DNA of 64,000 nucleotides from Legionella waltersii (lineage in GTDB: Bacteria > Pseudomonadota > Gammaproteobacteria > Legionellales > Legionellaceae): NCBI RefSeq assembly GCF_001468085.1, contig NZ_LNZB01000060.1, positions 728,417 through 792,416 on the forward strand. Direction: 5' to 3'. Of the stretch, positions 27,698 through 36,883 are shown piece after piece. The notes beneath the pieces were generated by a model. The model saw only the letters and a program-made list of their open reading frames with translations. It was not told the DNA's origin and did not search any database. A program made the translations under genes and the position numbers. Each line of letters opens with the position of its first letter. Position 1 is the stretch's first letter.

Positions 27698-28453
27698 TTA
27701 TTTAATTATTGTTCCAATTTTAGACCACCGTACTGTATCCGCTTTGCCATTCCAGCTCATCCAAACCAAAAATGCTTTCCCTCTCAGATAACTCTCAGGA
27801 ACAAAGCCCCAAAATCGGCTATCAGCACTATCGTCCCGATTATCCCCCATCATAAAATAATTACCCTCAGGTACAACAATGTCAAAGTCCGATGGTGCAA
27901 CATCAGGCCTTATAAAAATATCATGGACTACACCATTAAGATCTTCTTTGTATTTAGTGACCGCTTTCCCTGAACTCTCGTCAGTCGTGTATTCAACAAA
28001 AGTTTGCTTGGCCTCTTTACCATTAATAGTAAGTTTTTTATCATGGTATGAAACCCTATCACCTGGAACTCCAATCACTCTTTTAATGTAGTCATAGGAA
28101 GGTTCAGGTGGCCAACGAAACACTGCAATTTCACCTGTTTTAGGAAGCGCTAAGGAGACTATCTTATTTTCTAAAACAGGTAGTCTTAAACCATAAGCAA
28201 ATTTATTGACTGCTACAAAATCACCAACTAATAATGTAGGCTCAAGTGATCCTGATGGGATACGAAAGGGCTCAATTAAAAATGATCTCAACAAAAGCAC
28301 AATTAAAAACACTGGAAAAAAGGAGCGCGAGTATTCCACTATTTTTCCCGGTTTTTGATCAATATCTCGTTTTTTTGCCCAGAATAACCAATCTAATAAA
28401 TAAATAAATCCGCTGAGTGCAGATAAGATTACTAGTATTAAAGCAAAGTTCAT
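27698..28453 (-). CDS. lepB: Signal peptidase I
   Basis: Cleaves signal peptides from exported proteins at the outer face of the inner membrane. The 251-residue protein has two N-terminal membrane segments (about 3-20 and 48-65), the catalytic serine in FRIPSGSLEPTLLVGD and the catalytic lysine in DYIKRVIGVPGD, plus the late box GDNRDDSADSRFWG. The order lepA-lepB-rnc is standard. Confidence 0.96.
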   Translation of the reverse strand: MNFALILVILSALSGFIYLLDWLFWAKKRDIDQKPGKIVEYSRSFFPVFLIVLLLRSFLIEPFRIPSGSLEPTLLVGDFVAVNKFAYGLRLPVLENKIVSLALPKTGEIAVFRWPPEPSYDYIKRVIGVPGDRVSYHDKKLTINGKEAKQTFVEYTTDESSGKAVTKYKEDLNGVVHDIFIRPDVAPSDFDIVVPEGNYFMMGDNRDDSADSRFWGFVPESYLRGKAFLVWMSWNGKADTVRWSKIGTIIK

Positions 28454-28474
28454 AAGTGATAAATCCTCAACCGT

Positions 28475-30277
28475 TTATTTCTTTTCTGTTTGAAATACCG
28501 CCATAAACGCTTCTTGAGGTATTTCCACATGTCCTAATTGCTTCATTCGCTTCTTACCCGCTTTTTGTTTTTCTAACAACTTGCGTTTGCGAGTAACATC
28601 ACCACCATAACATTTTGCTGTAACATTCTTTCGTAGCGCTTTAACTGTCTGCCTTGCGATGATATGGCTACCAATTGCGGCTTGAATAGCCACATCAAAC
28701 ATTTGTCGAGGAATCAGCTGCTGCATTTTTTCAGCAATGGCTTTACCACGCGAATGAGCGGTTTCTCGATGAACAATCACTGCTAATGCATCAACTTTCT
28801 CGCTATTAATTAAAATATCCATTTTAACTAAATCAGCATTTTGGAATCGTTGAAAATTATAATCCAAGGAGGCGTATCCACGGCTAACTGATTTTAGTCT
28901 ATCAAAAAAGTCAGAAACCACTTCACTCATTGGAATGTCATACACGACAGATACATGACGACCACTGTAAGTCATACTAACCTGAACACCACGTCTTTCG
29001 ATACACAAGTTGATAATTGGTCCCAAGTAATCTTGCGGAACCAATATGTTTGCCCGAACAATGGGTTCATACATTTCTTTGATTTGATTAATCGGGGGTA
29101 ATCGTGAAGGGTTGTCAATTAATAATGTTTCCCCCTTTTGAGTTACTATCTGGTACACAACCGTAGGTGCGGTTGAAATCAAGTCAAGATTGTACTCTCG
29201 TTCTAAGCGTTCCTGAATGATCTCCATATGCAACATACCCAGGAATCCACAACGAAACCCAAACCCCAATGCATCAGAAGACTCAGGCTCGTAAAATAAT
29301 GAAGCATCATTTAAACTTAATTTAGCCAAGGCTTCCCGAAATGCTTCAAAATCATCAGAGCTAACAGGAAAGAGTCCTGCATAAACTTGTGGTTTTACTC
29401 GTTGAAATCCTGGCAGTACTTTGTCAGCAGGATTCTTATCAAGCGTTAAAGTATCACCAACTGGCGCTCCTTGAATTTCTTTTATTCCTGCAACCACGTA
29501 GCCGACCTCACCAGCGGATAATCCATCCAACTTAGTGCGTTTTGGAGTAAAGATACCTACTTGATCCACTTCATAAGCACGCCCAGTGGACATTACCCTC
29601 ATTTTATCGCCTTTACGTATCGAGCCATTGACTATACGCACTAGAGAGACTACACCTAAATAGCTATCGAACCATGAGTCGATAATTAAGGCTTGTAATG
29701 GTGCAGTAATATCTCCAACTGGTGGTGGAATTTTTGTGACTAAAGCTTCAAGGACATCCTCTACACCAAGACCACTTTTGGCACTCACCCTTATTGCATC
29801 CTGAGCCTCAAGTCCGATGATATCCTCTATCTCGGAGATAACTCTCTCGGGTTCTGCCTGTGGCAAATCTATTTTGTTTAGAACTGGTAGAACCGTTAAC
29901 GATTGATCAATGGCTGTGTAACATACAGCCAAAGTTTGTGCTTCTACACCTTGGGCTGCATCAACAACTAAAATTGCACCTTCACAGGCCGCTAAAGATC
30001 TTGAAACTTCGTAGCTAAAATCAACATGGCCTGGGGTGTCAATAAAATTTAATAAATACGTTTTACCATCTTTAGCGGTATAATTTAACGACACGCATTG
30101 AGCTTTGATCGTAATTCCTCGTTCTCGCTCAATATCCATTGAATCAAGAACCTGTGAGCTCATTTCTCGCTCAGTTAAACCTCCACATATCTGGATAAAT
30201 CGATCTGCCAACGTAGATTTACCATGATCAATATGGGCAATGATGGAAAAATTTCGAATTCGTTGTAAACCCTTCAA
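28475..30277 (-). CDS. lepA: Elongation factor 4 (LepA)
   Basis: A ribosome-associated translational GTPase. G1 is [10 protein letters not shown]3 DTPGHVDF, and G4 NKIDLP. The LepA-specific C-terminal domain is present ([18 protein letters not shown] end). The frame is open to an ATG at 30304, but that start has no ribosome site. A TTG at 30277 with AAGAAGG nine bases upstream gives 600 residues, the usual length, and [11 protein letters not shown] chose the TTG. It is the first gene of the lepA-lepB-DUF4845-rnc operon. Confidence 0.95.
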   Translation of the reverse strand: MKGLQRIRNFSIIAHIDHGKSTLADRFIQICGGLTEREMSSQVLDSMDIERERGITIKAQCVSLNYTAKDGKTYLLNFIDTPGHVDFSYEVSRSLAACEGAILVVDAAQGVEAQTLAVCYTAIDQSLTVLPVLNKIDLPQAEPERVISEIEDIIGLEAQDAIRVSAKSGLGVEDVLEALVTKIPPPVGDITAPLQALIIDSWFDSYLGVVSLVRIVNGSIRKGDKMRVMSTGRAYEVDQVGIFTPKRTKLDGLSAGEVGYVVAGIKEIQGAPVGDTLTLDKNPADKVLPGFQRVKPQVYAGLFPVSSDDFEAFREALAKLSLNDASLFYEPESSDALGFGFRCGFLGMLHMEIIQERLEREYNLDLISTAPTVVYQIVTQKGETLLIDNPSRLPPINQIKEMYEPIVRANILVPQDYLGPIINLCIERRGVQVSMTYSGRHVSVVYDIPMSEVVSDFFDRLKSVSRGYASLDYNFQRFQNADLVKMDILINSEKVDALAVIVHRETAHSRGKAIAEKMQQLIPRQMFDVAIQAAIGSHIIARQTVKALRKNVTAKCYGGDVTRKRKLLEKQKAGKKRMKQLGHVEIPQEAFMAVFQTEKK

Positions 30278-30453
30278 AGTAACAAACCTTCTTGCAAATT
30301 GCATTAGTCTAACTTAAATATAAGCGCTCAGAAAGTAGTCATGACAATTTCACTGTCTTTATACCACTATTATTTGCATTTTTTGCAAAGTAGATTTGCC
30401 AACAGAGTGTAATTTTAATAAGATTATTCATTTGGCATCACATAGGAAACATC

Positions 30454-31470
30454 ATGCGAAAAACCATATGGCTAGGTTTTATCACTTTATTTTTATTTTC
30501 TTTTGATGCTTTATCCAATTCAGGATTAACTCAACGCAAAGACGTTCAAGCATTTATCAATTCGATGGTAAAAAACCACCAATTCAACCGCAATCAACTC
30601 ATAAATACCCTAGAGCAAGTTCAGTTACAGCCTCAAATCATCGAGTCGATGGAACGGCCTTTTGAGAAGAAAACCTGGGACGTCTACAGTACACTTTTCC
30701 TCACCGCGCAAAGAATCGAAGGTGGTTTGAAGTTCTGGTCGGACAATGAGGCCGCATTAGAAAAAGCCCAGAAACGCTTTGGTGTCCCTCCCGAAATTAT
30801 TGTAGCAATATTAGGAGTAGAAACACTGTATGGAGAGCGCCAAGGTGATTACAATGTTCTGGATGCACTAGCTACCCTTGCCTTTAATTACCCTAAACGG
30901 TCAGCATTCTTTACGAAAGAGCTCAAGGAATATCTATTATTATGCCGCGAACAAGGCGTTTCTCCGGTTCAATATAAAGGTTCTTATGCTGGAGCTATTG
31001 GCATGCCTCAGTTCATGCCTAGTAGTTATCGCTATTATGCCGTAGATTTTAGCAATAAAGGCGCTAGAGATTTAGTTAACAATAGTCACGATGCAATCGG
31101 TAGTATTGCAAATTACTTCCATAAACATGGCTGGAAAACCAATCAAGGAGTTGCACAATTTGCTAAAGTTTCTGGTCGGAAATATAAAAGTTTACGAACT
31201 AATCCACGAACAGCAAATTACGCAATGTCCCAACTCAGTGCTGCAGGGATTAAACCAGTCACAGCCTCTAGCTATAATCCACCACGCGCCGGTTTAATTG
31301 AATTAGTCACCAATAAAGGAAACGAGTATTGGTTAGCTTATCCCAATTTTTTTGTGATTACGCGTTATAACTCAAGCCCTCAATACGCAATGGTTGTCTA
31401 TTTGTTATCACAACAGTTAAAGCAACATCGCCGAGACTATATTGAAAAAAAGCATAGGGCTTATGCTTAG
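30454..31470 (+). CDS. mltB: Lytic murein transglycosylase B
   Basis: A 338-residue exported enzyme that cuts peptidoglycan between MurNAc and GlcNAc with anhydro-product formation. A signal peptide covers about residues 1-21 without a lipobox cysteine, so this form may be soluble periplasmic. The catalytic glutamate is in AILGVETLYGER and the family stretch YAGAIGMPQFMPSSYR follows. It is divergent from lepA and lies 11 bp before lspL, so it may be expressed with type II secretion genes. Confidence 0.92.
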   Translation: MRKTIWLGFITLFLFSFDALSNSGLTQRKDVQAFINSMVKNHQFNRNQLINTLEQVQLQPQIIESMERPFEKKTWDVYSTLFLTAQRIEGGLKFWSDNEAALEKAQKRFGVPPEIIVAILGVETLYGERQGDYNVLDALATLAFNYPKRSAFFTKELKEYLLLCREQGVSPVQYKGSYAGAIGMPQFMPSSYRYYAVDFSNKGARDLVNNSHDAIGSIANYFHKHGWKTNQGVAQFAKVSGRKYKSLRTNPRTANYAMSQLSAAGIKPVTASSYNPPRAGLIELVTNKGNEYWLAYPNFFVITRYNSSPQYAMVVYLLSQQLKQHRRDYIEKKHRAYA

Positions 31471-31481
31471 AGATCATCAAA

Positions 31482-32621
31482 ATGGATACCTGTTTCCTGT
31501 TTGCTAAACAGATGGATGACAATGGATGCTTAAGCCTTAAATTGAATGAGACTGGTGAGGTTCTAGCCCCCCCTGAGCCTAGAAATTATAATGAAATTAG
31601 TGCATTACAAACTGATTCACGCACTATCATAGTAGATTCTTGTTCACATGCTTTATTACTTGAATTGGCAATACCTTGGTTGCCAGAACGCAAAGCTAGG
31701 GTCGCGATACCTTATGCTCTCGAAGACAAACTAGCTCAGCCGGTAGAGGAAGTGCATTTTGCGTTTGATAAATTGCGATATCAAAATAATCAATACCTAA
31801 TTGCAGCAATTTCTAAACAAAGGATGCATGATGTAATTCAATTATTGAAAGACCATAGGATCAATTTTGATGCTATTACAATTGACTGGTTTGCATTAAA
31901 TTCTGATGAAGTCGCAATTAGTGATTCCGATTTAATGATTAACAAGAGTGAATTTAAAGGACAATTATCCGGTGAATTAGCAAAATCCTATTTAAATAAA
32001 CTAACTTCAGACACAATTTACTCGTTCAATGACAGCCAAATTCAATCTCCTATCCCATCCAAAGCAGAAGAAATGCTTTCTACTGTTTGGATTGCAAAGA
32101 GACTTCTAGTCACTAAGCCTATGAATTTCTGTCAAGGCGACATGCAACAAGGTACTGATTCTAAATGGATAAAAAATGGATATCTTATCGCTGCTGGTTT
32201 GTGTTGTACCTGGCTAGTTTCTCTTTTAGTGGTCGATGGGTTCACTTTATATCGTTTAAACAAGCAAACCCAGATTATTGACCAACAGATTGAAGTGATC
32301 TATCGCGAATTCTTCCCTGACGCCAAACAGATCATCAGCCCCAAGTTTAGAATTAGCCAACTGCTTGGAAATAACTCCTCAGACAATCAAGCCCACTTTT
32401 GGTATGTGTTAAATCAATTTTCCCATGCTATGAAAAATAGCAAAATAGATATAGAACAATTACGTTATCAAAACAAAAAATTATCCGTTACTTTGATAAG
32501 TCCAGACTTTGCTAAACTACAAGACATTGAAAATCAATTAAAACGGCTAAAATTGACCGTAAAGCAAACCCAAGCATCCACAAAAGATAAACAGGTTATT
32601 GCAACCTTGGAGCTCATGTGA
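31482..32621 (+). CDS. lspL: Type II secretion system protein L
   Basis: GspL links the secretion ATPase GspE to the inner-membrane platform. The 379-residue protein has a cytoplasmic actin-like domain (about 1-225), one membrane helix (about 230-252, YLIAAGLCCTWLVSLLVVDG), and a periplasmic ferredoxin-like domain. It overlaps lspM by four bases, the typical GspL-GspM pair. In Legionella the lspLM pair lies apart from the other lsp genes, which fits the absence of other T2SS genes here. Confidence 0.88.
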   Translation: MDTCFLFAKQMDDNGCLSLKLNETGEVLAPPEPRNYNEISALQTDSRTIIVDSCSHALLLELAIPWLPERKARVAIPYALEDKLAQPVEEVHFAFDKLRYQNNQYLIAAISKQRMHDVIQLLKDHRINFDAITIDWFALNSDEVAISDSDLMINKSEFKGQLSGELAKSYLNKLTSDTIYSFNDSQIQSPIPSKAEEMLSTVWIAKRLLVTKPMNFCQGDMQQGTDSKWIKNGYLIAAGLCCTWLVSLLVVDGFTLYRLNKQTQIIDQQIEVIYREFFPDAKQIISPKFRISQLLGNNSSDNQAHFWYVLNQFSHAMKNSKIDIEQLRYQNKKLSVTLISPDFAKLQDIENQLKRLKLTVKQTQASTKDKQVIATLELM

Positions 32622-33088
32622 AAGCCTATTTAAACTCACTCAATGAACGAGAAAAATGGATGGTTATAGTCGCTGTTTTAGCGGTTTTTATCTATGGTTA
32701 TTATTTACTTTTATTTGATCCTTTGAGTGAACGAGTAAAACAAAAATCAACTCAGTTAATTGAAAAAACGGAAACCCTAGAGTGGATGAAAAAGGTACGC
32801 CATCAAAAAGGGATAGGGAAATCAAAAAAATCAATTGATAACAGTCAACTACTAACTCTTCTCGCTGACCGGCTTAAAGAAAGTAAAGGGTTAAAGTTTC
32901 CTTATCAGCTGCAACAAACAGCCTCTGGAGAAGTTCAATTGTCATTTGAAGAAGTCCCATTCCAACTGTTTTTATCTTGGCTAACGGACATTCATGAACA
33001 ATATTCGATCTATGTAAAGCAGCTCGATGTGCAAAATACCCAAACCCCTGGAGTAACAAAGCTTTCAATCATTTTAACAGCTGGTTAA
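32618..33088 (+). CDS. lspM: Type II secretion system protein M
   Basis: A 156-residue GspM: short cytoplasmic N-terminus, one membrane helix (about 13-32, WMVIVAVLAVFIYGYYLLLF), then a periplasmic coiled-coil and small alpha/beta domain that pairs with GspL. Start is GTG at 32618 inside the lspL stop region. The last six codons and the stop fall in the first copy of a 64-bp direct repeat, so the 3' end has been duplicated into the intergenic space. Confidence 0.88.
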   Translation: MKAYLNSLNEREKWMVIVAVLAVFIYGYYLLLFDPLSERVKQKSTQLIEKTETLEWMKKVRHQKGIGKSKKSIDNSQLLTLLADRLKESKGLKFPYQLQQTASGEVQLSFEEVPFQLFLSWLTDIHEQYSIYVKQLDVQNTQTPGVTKLSIILTAG

Positions 33089-33198
33089 TTGTATTGCCTC
33101 GCATGAATGATGGGGATGGACACCACTGGGGTCCATTTTAACAGCTGGTTAATTGTATTGCCTCGCATGAATGATGGGGACGGACCCCACTGGGGTCC
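33071..33198. repeat. 64-bp tandem direct repeat at the 3' end of lspM
   Basis: Copy 1 (33071-33134) begins within the last codons of lspM; copy 2 (33135-33198) is intergenic. They differ at two positions, both of which make copy 2 a better palindrome. Each copy ends in a GGGGAYGGACMCCACTGGGGTCC core. Confidence 0.9.
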
Positions 33199-33206
33199 GT
33201 CCCCAT
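33174..33206. terminator. GC-rich 15-bp hairpin between lspM and the SPOR gene
   Basis: GGGGACGGACCCC-ACT-GGGGTCCGTCCCC, extended by an AT pair at each side. It lies between convergent genes (lspM plus strand, stop 33088; SPOR gene minus strand, stop 33218), a natural bidirectional terminator position, though there is no T-run. The GGTCCGTCCCCAT part recurs in the tandem repeat at 54196. Confidence 0.65.
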
Positions 33207-33217
33207 TCAACGGTCTC

Positions 33218-33748
33218 TTATTCTTCCAAATTTTCTTGAACACTTCCCCAGCTCTTAACACCAGCCCCTTGCTTTACTTCATCTGGCAATTGCTCAAGGG
33301 CTTTCTGTGCTGCTTCTGGACTATTATAGGTCCCATACACACCCTTATAATATTGCTTTCCATTTTTTTGATATCTAACTTGGGCCATTCTATCGTTTTT
33401 AGGTGCTTTATATAATTTGTTCGCCACCTTAGATGCTTTTTGATCGTCCGCTAATTCAATAGTATACCCTTGGGGATTTTGGCTTGATACCCAACCTTTA
33501 TCCCTATCTTTAAAAGAAACTGGTGAATGATACTCACCCACATGATAAGAGTCTGGTACAACAACTCCCTGACTGGATTGATCTGTGTAAGTGTAGGATC
33601 TGACTGTGTAATAATCCTGGGGATAGAGTTGGCTATTGTCATAAGTATACAGTTGGTAACCACCAGCATAATCTTCTTCATAAACAACACATGAAGATAA
33701 TTGAATAGCACAAATTCCCATTAAAATTACTTTAATGCATGCATTCAT
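33218..33748 (-). CDS. SPOR-domain lipoprotein
   Basis: A 176-residue lipoprotein. The lipobox is LSSC with the acylated Cys at about residue 20, followed by a tyrosine-rich linker and a C-terminal SPOR domain (about 95-170; YTIELADDQKASKVANKLY, YYKGVYGTYNSPEAAQKALEQLP). SPOR domains bind denuded glycan strands at division septa, so a role in cell-wall or septal metabolism is likely. GGGGGGAATC precedes the ATG. Convergent with lspM. Confidence 0.85.
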   Translation of the reverse strand: MNACIKVILMGICAIQLSSCVVYEEDYAGGYQLYTYDNSQLYPQDYYTVRSYTYTDQSSQGVVVPDSYHVGEYHSPVSFKDRDKGWVSSQNPQGYTIELADDQKASKVANKLYKAPKNDRMAQVRYQKNGKQYYKGVYGTYNSPEAAQKALEQLPDEVKQGAGVKSWGSVQENLEE

Positions 33749-33889
33749 GACAGATTCCCCCCACGATGAGTATGGATTTATTCTTATTTATTGTTATCTG
33801 CCAAAATTAAAAAAACTTTAATCTCTTAATATTGTGAACCAACTCAGTATGGACTAAAGTATCTATTTTCCATTTCATTGGCAGAGAGC

Positions 33890-35215
33890 ATGTGGACACA
33901 CCGTCGATCTGGACAAACTAATCAACGTGGAGCGCAAGATCATCGCGACCCTTATGAAAGAGACAGAACCAGAGTCATCCATTGTCCCGCATTCCGTAGA
34001 CTACAGAGAAAAACTCAAATTCTTGGAACAGATGAAGGGGATTTTCATCGCACTCGCTTAACACACTCTTTGGAAGTTGATTCTATTGGACGCAGTATTG
34101 TACGAAATTTAATGTCCAACCAGGAACATCCACTTCTCCTATCAGGATTACTACCCAATGACGATCTCATCAGTGTCATTTGTCTTCTTCATGATATAGG
34201 ACATCCTCCCTTTGGGCATGGAGGAGAAGTTGCACTCAATTACATGATGCGCAATTACGGTGGATTTGAGGGAAATGCCCAAACCTTACGCCTTCTCACA
34301 AAAGTAGAAAATAGCTACGGTGGATTTGGTCTGGATCTGACACGGCGTGCCCTTTTAGGTGTTTTGAAGTATCCTGTAAAACGCTCAGACGTTGTTGCTC
34401 CCAAACAACCACCCATCCATGAATCAATTCATAAAACCATTAAAATCAATGATTGGTTACCTCCAAAATCGTATTTTGATTGCGAGCAAGCTGAAGTGGA
34501 CTGGTTGTTGTCCCCATTTTCAGAACAAGATAGACAATTATTTCAATCATTAGGGAAACAGCCAGAAGACACACAAGTTGGAAAAGCAGCTTATCATAGT
34601 TTTGATTGCTCTATAATGGATACAGCCGACGATATAGCCTATGGGGTTCATGATTTAGAGGATGCAATCCACCTACGATTAATTCACAGAGATCACCTTG
34701 ATGCTCCTGAATTTAGATCCTTATTAAATGAAACCTCGTTTTCAGATCATCATGATCGCCTACTCAACGCATTATTTTCTAATGAGGTTCATGTAAGAAA
34801 GCAAGCGATTGGAGAAATGGTTAATTACTTTATTACCTCCACACACATCATTGTGAGTAATGATGAGTTTGACAATCAATTGTTAAAGCATAATATTGAA
34901 CTTATCCCAGAAGCTAGAATGCTTCTCAACTATTTAATGCGATGCATTTATACTTACGTGATTGATTCTCAAGAAGCAAGAACTTTTGAGTATGGGGGGC
35001 AAACAGTAGTCCTTCGCTTGTTTGAAGCAATCAGCTCTAATCCAGGAAGCTTACTTGATGATAAAAACAGAGTCCATTTTAAAGAAGCTAAAGATGAAAA
35101 CTCAGCTTATCGAATAGTTTGTGATTATCTAGCCAATATGACTGACGAATATGCTTATAGAATGCATGAACGTTTATTTGGATTTAACACACGAACCATT
35201 TTTGAAAGATTATAA
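33890..35215 (+). CDS. dgt: dGTP triphosphohydrolase-like HD-domain protein
   Basis: Hydrolyses dNTPs to deoxynucleosides and triphosphate. The HD metal ligands are visible: His in RLTHSLEV, His-Asp in LLHDIGHPPFGHGGE, and Asp in MDTADDIAYGVHDLEDA. The frame opens at a TTG at 33878, but the ATG at 33890 gives the usual start MWTHRRSGQ and is preferred; the ribosome site is weak for both. 441 residues, standard for the type-2 subfamily. Confidence 0.92.
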   Translation: MWTHRRSGQTNQRGAQDHRDPYERDRTRVIHCPAFRRLQRKTQILGTDEGDFHRTRLTHSLEVDSIGRSIVRNLMSNQEHPLLLSGLLPNDDLISVICLLHDIGHPPFGHGGEVALNYMMRNYGGFEGNAQTLRLLTKVENSYGGFGLDLTRRALLGVLKYPVKRSDVVAPKQPPIHESIHKTIKINDWLPPKSYFDCEQAEVDWLLSPFSEQDRQLFQSLGKQPEDTQVGKAAYHSFDCSIMDTADDIAYGVHDLEDAIHLRLIHRDHLDAPEFRSLLNETSFSDHHDRLLNALFSNEVHVRKQAIGEMVNYFITSTHIIVSNDEFDNQLLKHNIELIPEARMLLNYLMRCIYTYVIDSQEARTFEYGGQTVVLRLFEAISSNPGSLLDDKNRVHFKEAKDENSAYRIVCDYLANMTDEYAYRMHERLFGFNTRTIFERL

Positions 35216-35291
35216 AAAGTTAATGAGACAACTATAAATACATGATACAGTAGACGCGTTTAAAAATTACTGGATGTAAGAGAATTGTACA

Positions 35292-36272
35292 ATGGATTTA
35301 AACGCTGAGTTAATAGCCCTGCTTAATATCAAACCAATTTCAAATCATGTGTACTCACTAATCGAGCTTGGAGCTAATCCAGACACTCTAAACCACAATG
35401 GTTATAGTTTATTGCACTTATTGGTTCTGAATAATCAAATAGAGGACGCTTATTACCTTATTAAAAACCATAAGGTAAACGTTAACGTGAAAGATAAGAG
35501 AGGATTTACTCCTCTGTACTATATGCTCAATGAGAGTTATACACCTGAGAGCATTATCCAGATGATAAGACTTGGAGCATCCCCTCTTATAAGAAATAGA
35601 AAAGGACAAGCTCCTATCCACTATCTCTTACAGAACTATCACTTTTCTTATACTTTACAACTGTTAGAAGTTCATCCTGAATCATCGGGGCTGAGTAGCC
35701 AAGATGGTTGTCCTTTAGAGTTGATGTTAAATAACAGACATCGGCAAAAATACACGGCTGATAATTACCTAACCATTGTAAGATGCGGTGCCAATCCTTC
35801 TACTAGGGATGCATTTGGCTCCACACTTCTATCAATTATTCTCAATACAGCAAGTTTTGATAAAGCTGAAGAGCTTGTAGCACTTAGTAAAATTCATCCA
35901 TCTGATCGATTATATTTTAAGCCTGAATACATTGATTTATTTATCACTGAAGATGGTATATCCGATTTAATTTGTAATCTACGAGAAAAGAAATACAAAT
36001 CGAGGGAAATTGCCTACCTTGCCAGATATCCTTCAAGTAAGGAGCGAGTCATCGAAACCATTAAAAATTTAGATTCAGAACAACAAAAAGAAATTCTCAA
36101 AGAGTGTCTTGATCCCAGTAGTCAACTCAATGCATTTTTTGCAGTTCCTCGAGGATGGTTTAAAACAAGCAATGAACGAGGTACCCTTCTGCAGATAAAA
36201 CAATTATCAGATCAAATTGAATCCACAGATACTCATCAGAGTATCGAAAAACAATATTACTGTCTATTTTAG
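35292..36272 (+). CDS. Ankyrin-repeat protein, candidate effector
   Basis: A 326-residue protein with four or five ankyrin repeats over about residues 15-200 (LIELGANPDTLNHNGYSLLH, VNVNVKDKRGFTPLYYML, MIRLGASPLIRNRKGQAPIH, IVRCGANPSTRDAFGSTLLS). The C-terminal third is helical and polar. No signal peptide. Ankyrin proteins of this size in Legionella are often Dot/Icm substrates that bind host proteins, so that is the likely role, but no secretion test is possible here. It lies between dgt and the tRNA-Glu genes. Confidence 0.85.
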   Translation: MDLNAELIALLNIKPISNHVYSLIELGANPDTLNHNGYSLLHLLVLNNQIEDAYYLIKNHKVNVNVKDKRGFTPLYYMLNESYTPESIIQMIRLGASPLIRNRKGQAPIHYLLQNYHFSYTLQLLEVHPESSGLSSQDGCPLELMLNNRHRQKYTADNYLTIVRCGANPSTRDAFGSTLLSIILNTASFDKAEELVALSKIHPSDRLYFKPEYIDLFITEDGISDLICNLREKKYKSREIAYLARYPSSKERVIETIKNLDSEQQKEILKECLDPSSQLNAFFAVPRGWFKTSNERGTLLQIKQLSDQIESTDTHQSIEKQYYCLF

Positions 36273-36296
36273 ATTTATTATTTTTTACAATTAAGA

Positions 36297-36372
36297 TGGC
36301 GTCCCCAGGGGGATTCGAACCCCCGTTACCGCCGTGAAAGGGCGATGTCCTAGGCCTCTAGACGATGGGGAC
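36297..36372 (-). tRNA. tRNA-Glu (anticodon TTC), copy 1
   Basis: 76 bases with CCA. GTCCCCA...TGGGGAC acceptor, anticodon loop CTTTCAC with TTC. Identical over its whole length to the copy at 36426. Confidence 0.97.
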
Positions 36373-36425
36373 CTGGAACTTTTTGTTTATGTATTATAAC
36401 ACTTGTACTAAATAATACCAAATAA

Positions 36426-36501
36426 TGGCGTCCCCAGGGGGATTCGAACCCCCGTTACCGCCGTGAAAGGGCGATGTCCTAGGCCTCTAGACGATGGGGA
36501 C
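36426..36501 (-). tRNA. tRNA-Glu (anticodon TTC), copy 2
   Basis: 76 bases with CCA, identical to the copy 53 bp away. The duplicates plus tRNA-Ala form one minus-strand tRNA unit. Confidence 0.97.
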
Positions 36502-36513
36502 CTAGTTTTTTTT

Positions 36514-36537
36514 ACCATCAACATACTAAGATGTTGA

Positions 36538-36541
<4 letters not shown>
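36514..36541 (-). other. 11-bp perfect hairpin overlapping the 3' end of tRNA-Ala
   Basis: ACCATCAACAT and ATGTTGATGGT flank six bases. On the minus strand the left arm of the hairpin includes the tRNA-Ala discriminator and CCA (36541-36538). The A-run that follows rules out a classic terminator; it may steer 3' processing of the precursor. Confidence 0.55.
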
Positions 36542-36613
<72 letters not shown>

Positions 36614-36768
36614 AAATTAAGGTCTGCAGTTTAAAGAGCTACAGAATACCTGTCAAGTGTTTTGGCAAAATTCTCTGTCTCTTCAAGCAATATCATGACG
36701 CACCAAAAATATAATGACTGCTTTAAATTTATCCGATAGAATCCTGGTAAGTGAAGCTGGTTTTATCG

Positions 36769-36830
36769 CAGGACTTAGACCTCCACGATCGCTTATACAG
36801 AAAAAGATTAGGAGTTTTTCGTAAGTCCTT
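36769..36830. mobile_element. Degenerate short copy of the AGGACTTA inverted-repeat element
   Basis: CAGGACTTA at the left and TTTTTCGTAAGTCCT at the right are the family ends, but only 62 bp apart and with a diverged core. It is upstream of the LegC2-like gene, within its probable promoter region. Confidence 0.5.
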
Positions 36831-36883
36831 TATAAATAAAATACCACTTTGGATGTCAACTATATTGTAAAGGGAAAGACACT

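Noticed and set aside
30278..30304. ATG start for lepA adding nine residues
   Set aside because: No ribosome site before it, whereas the TTG at 30277 has AAGAAGG and gives the usual LepA length.
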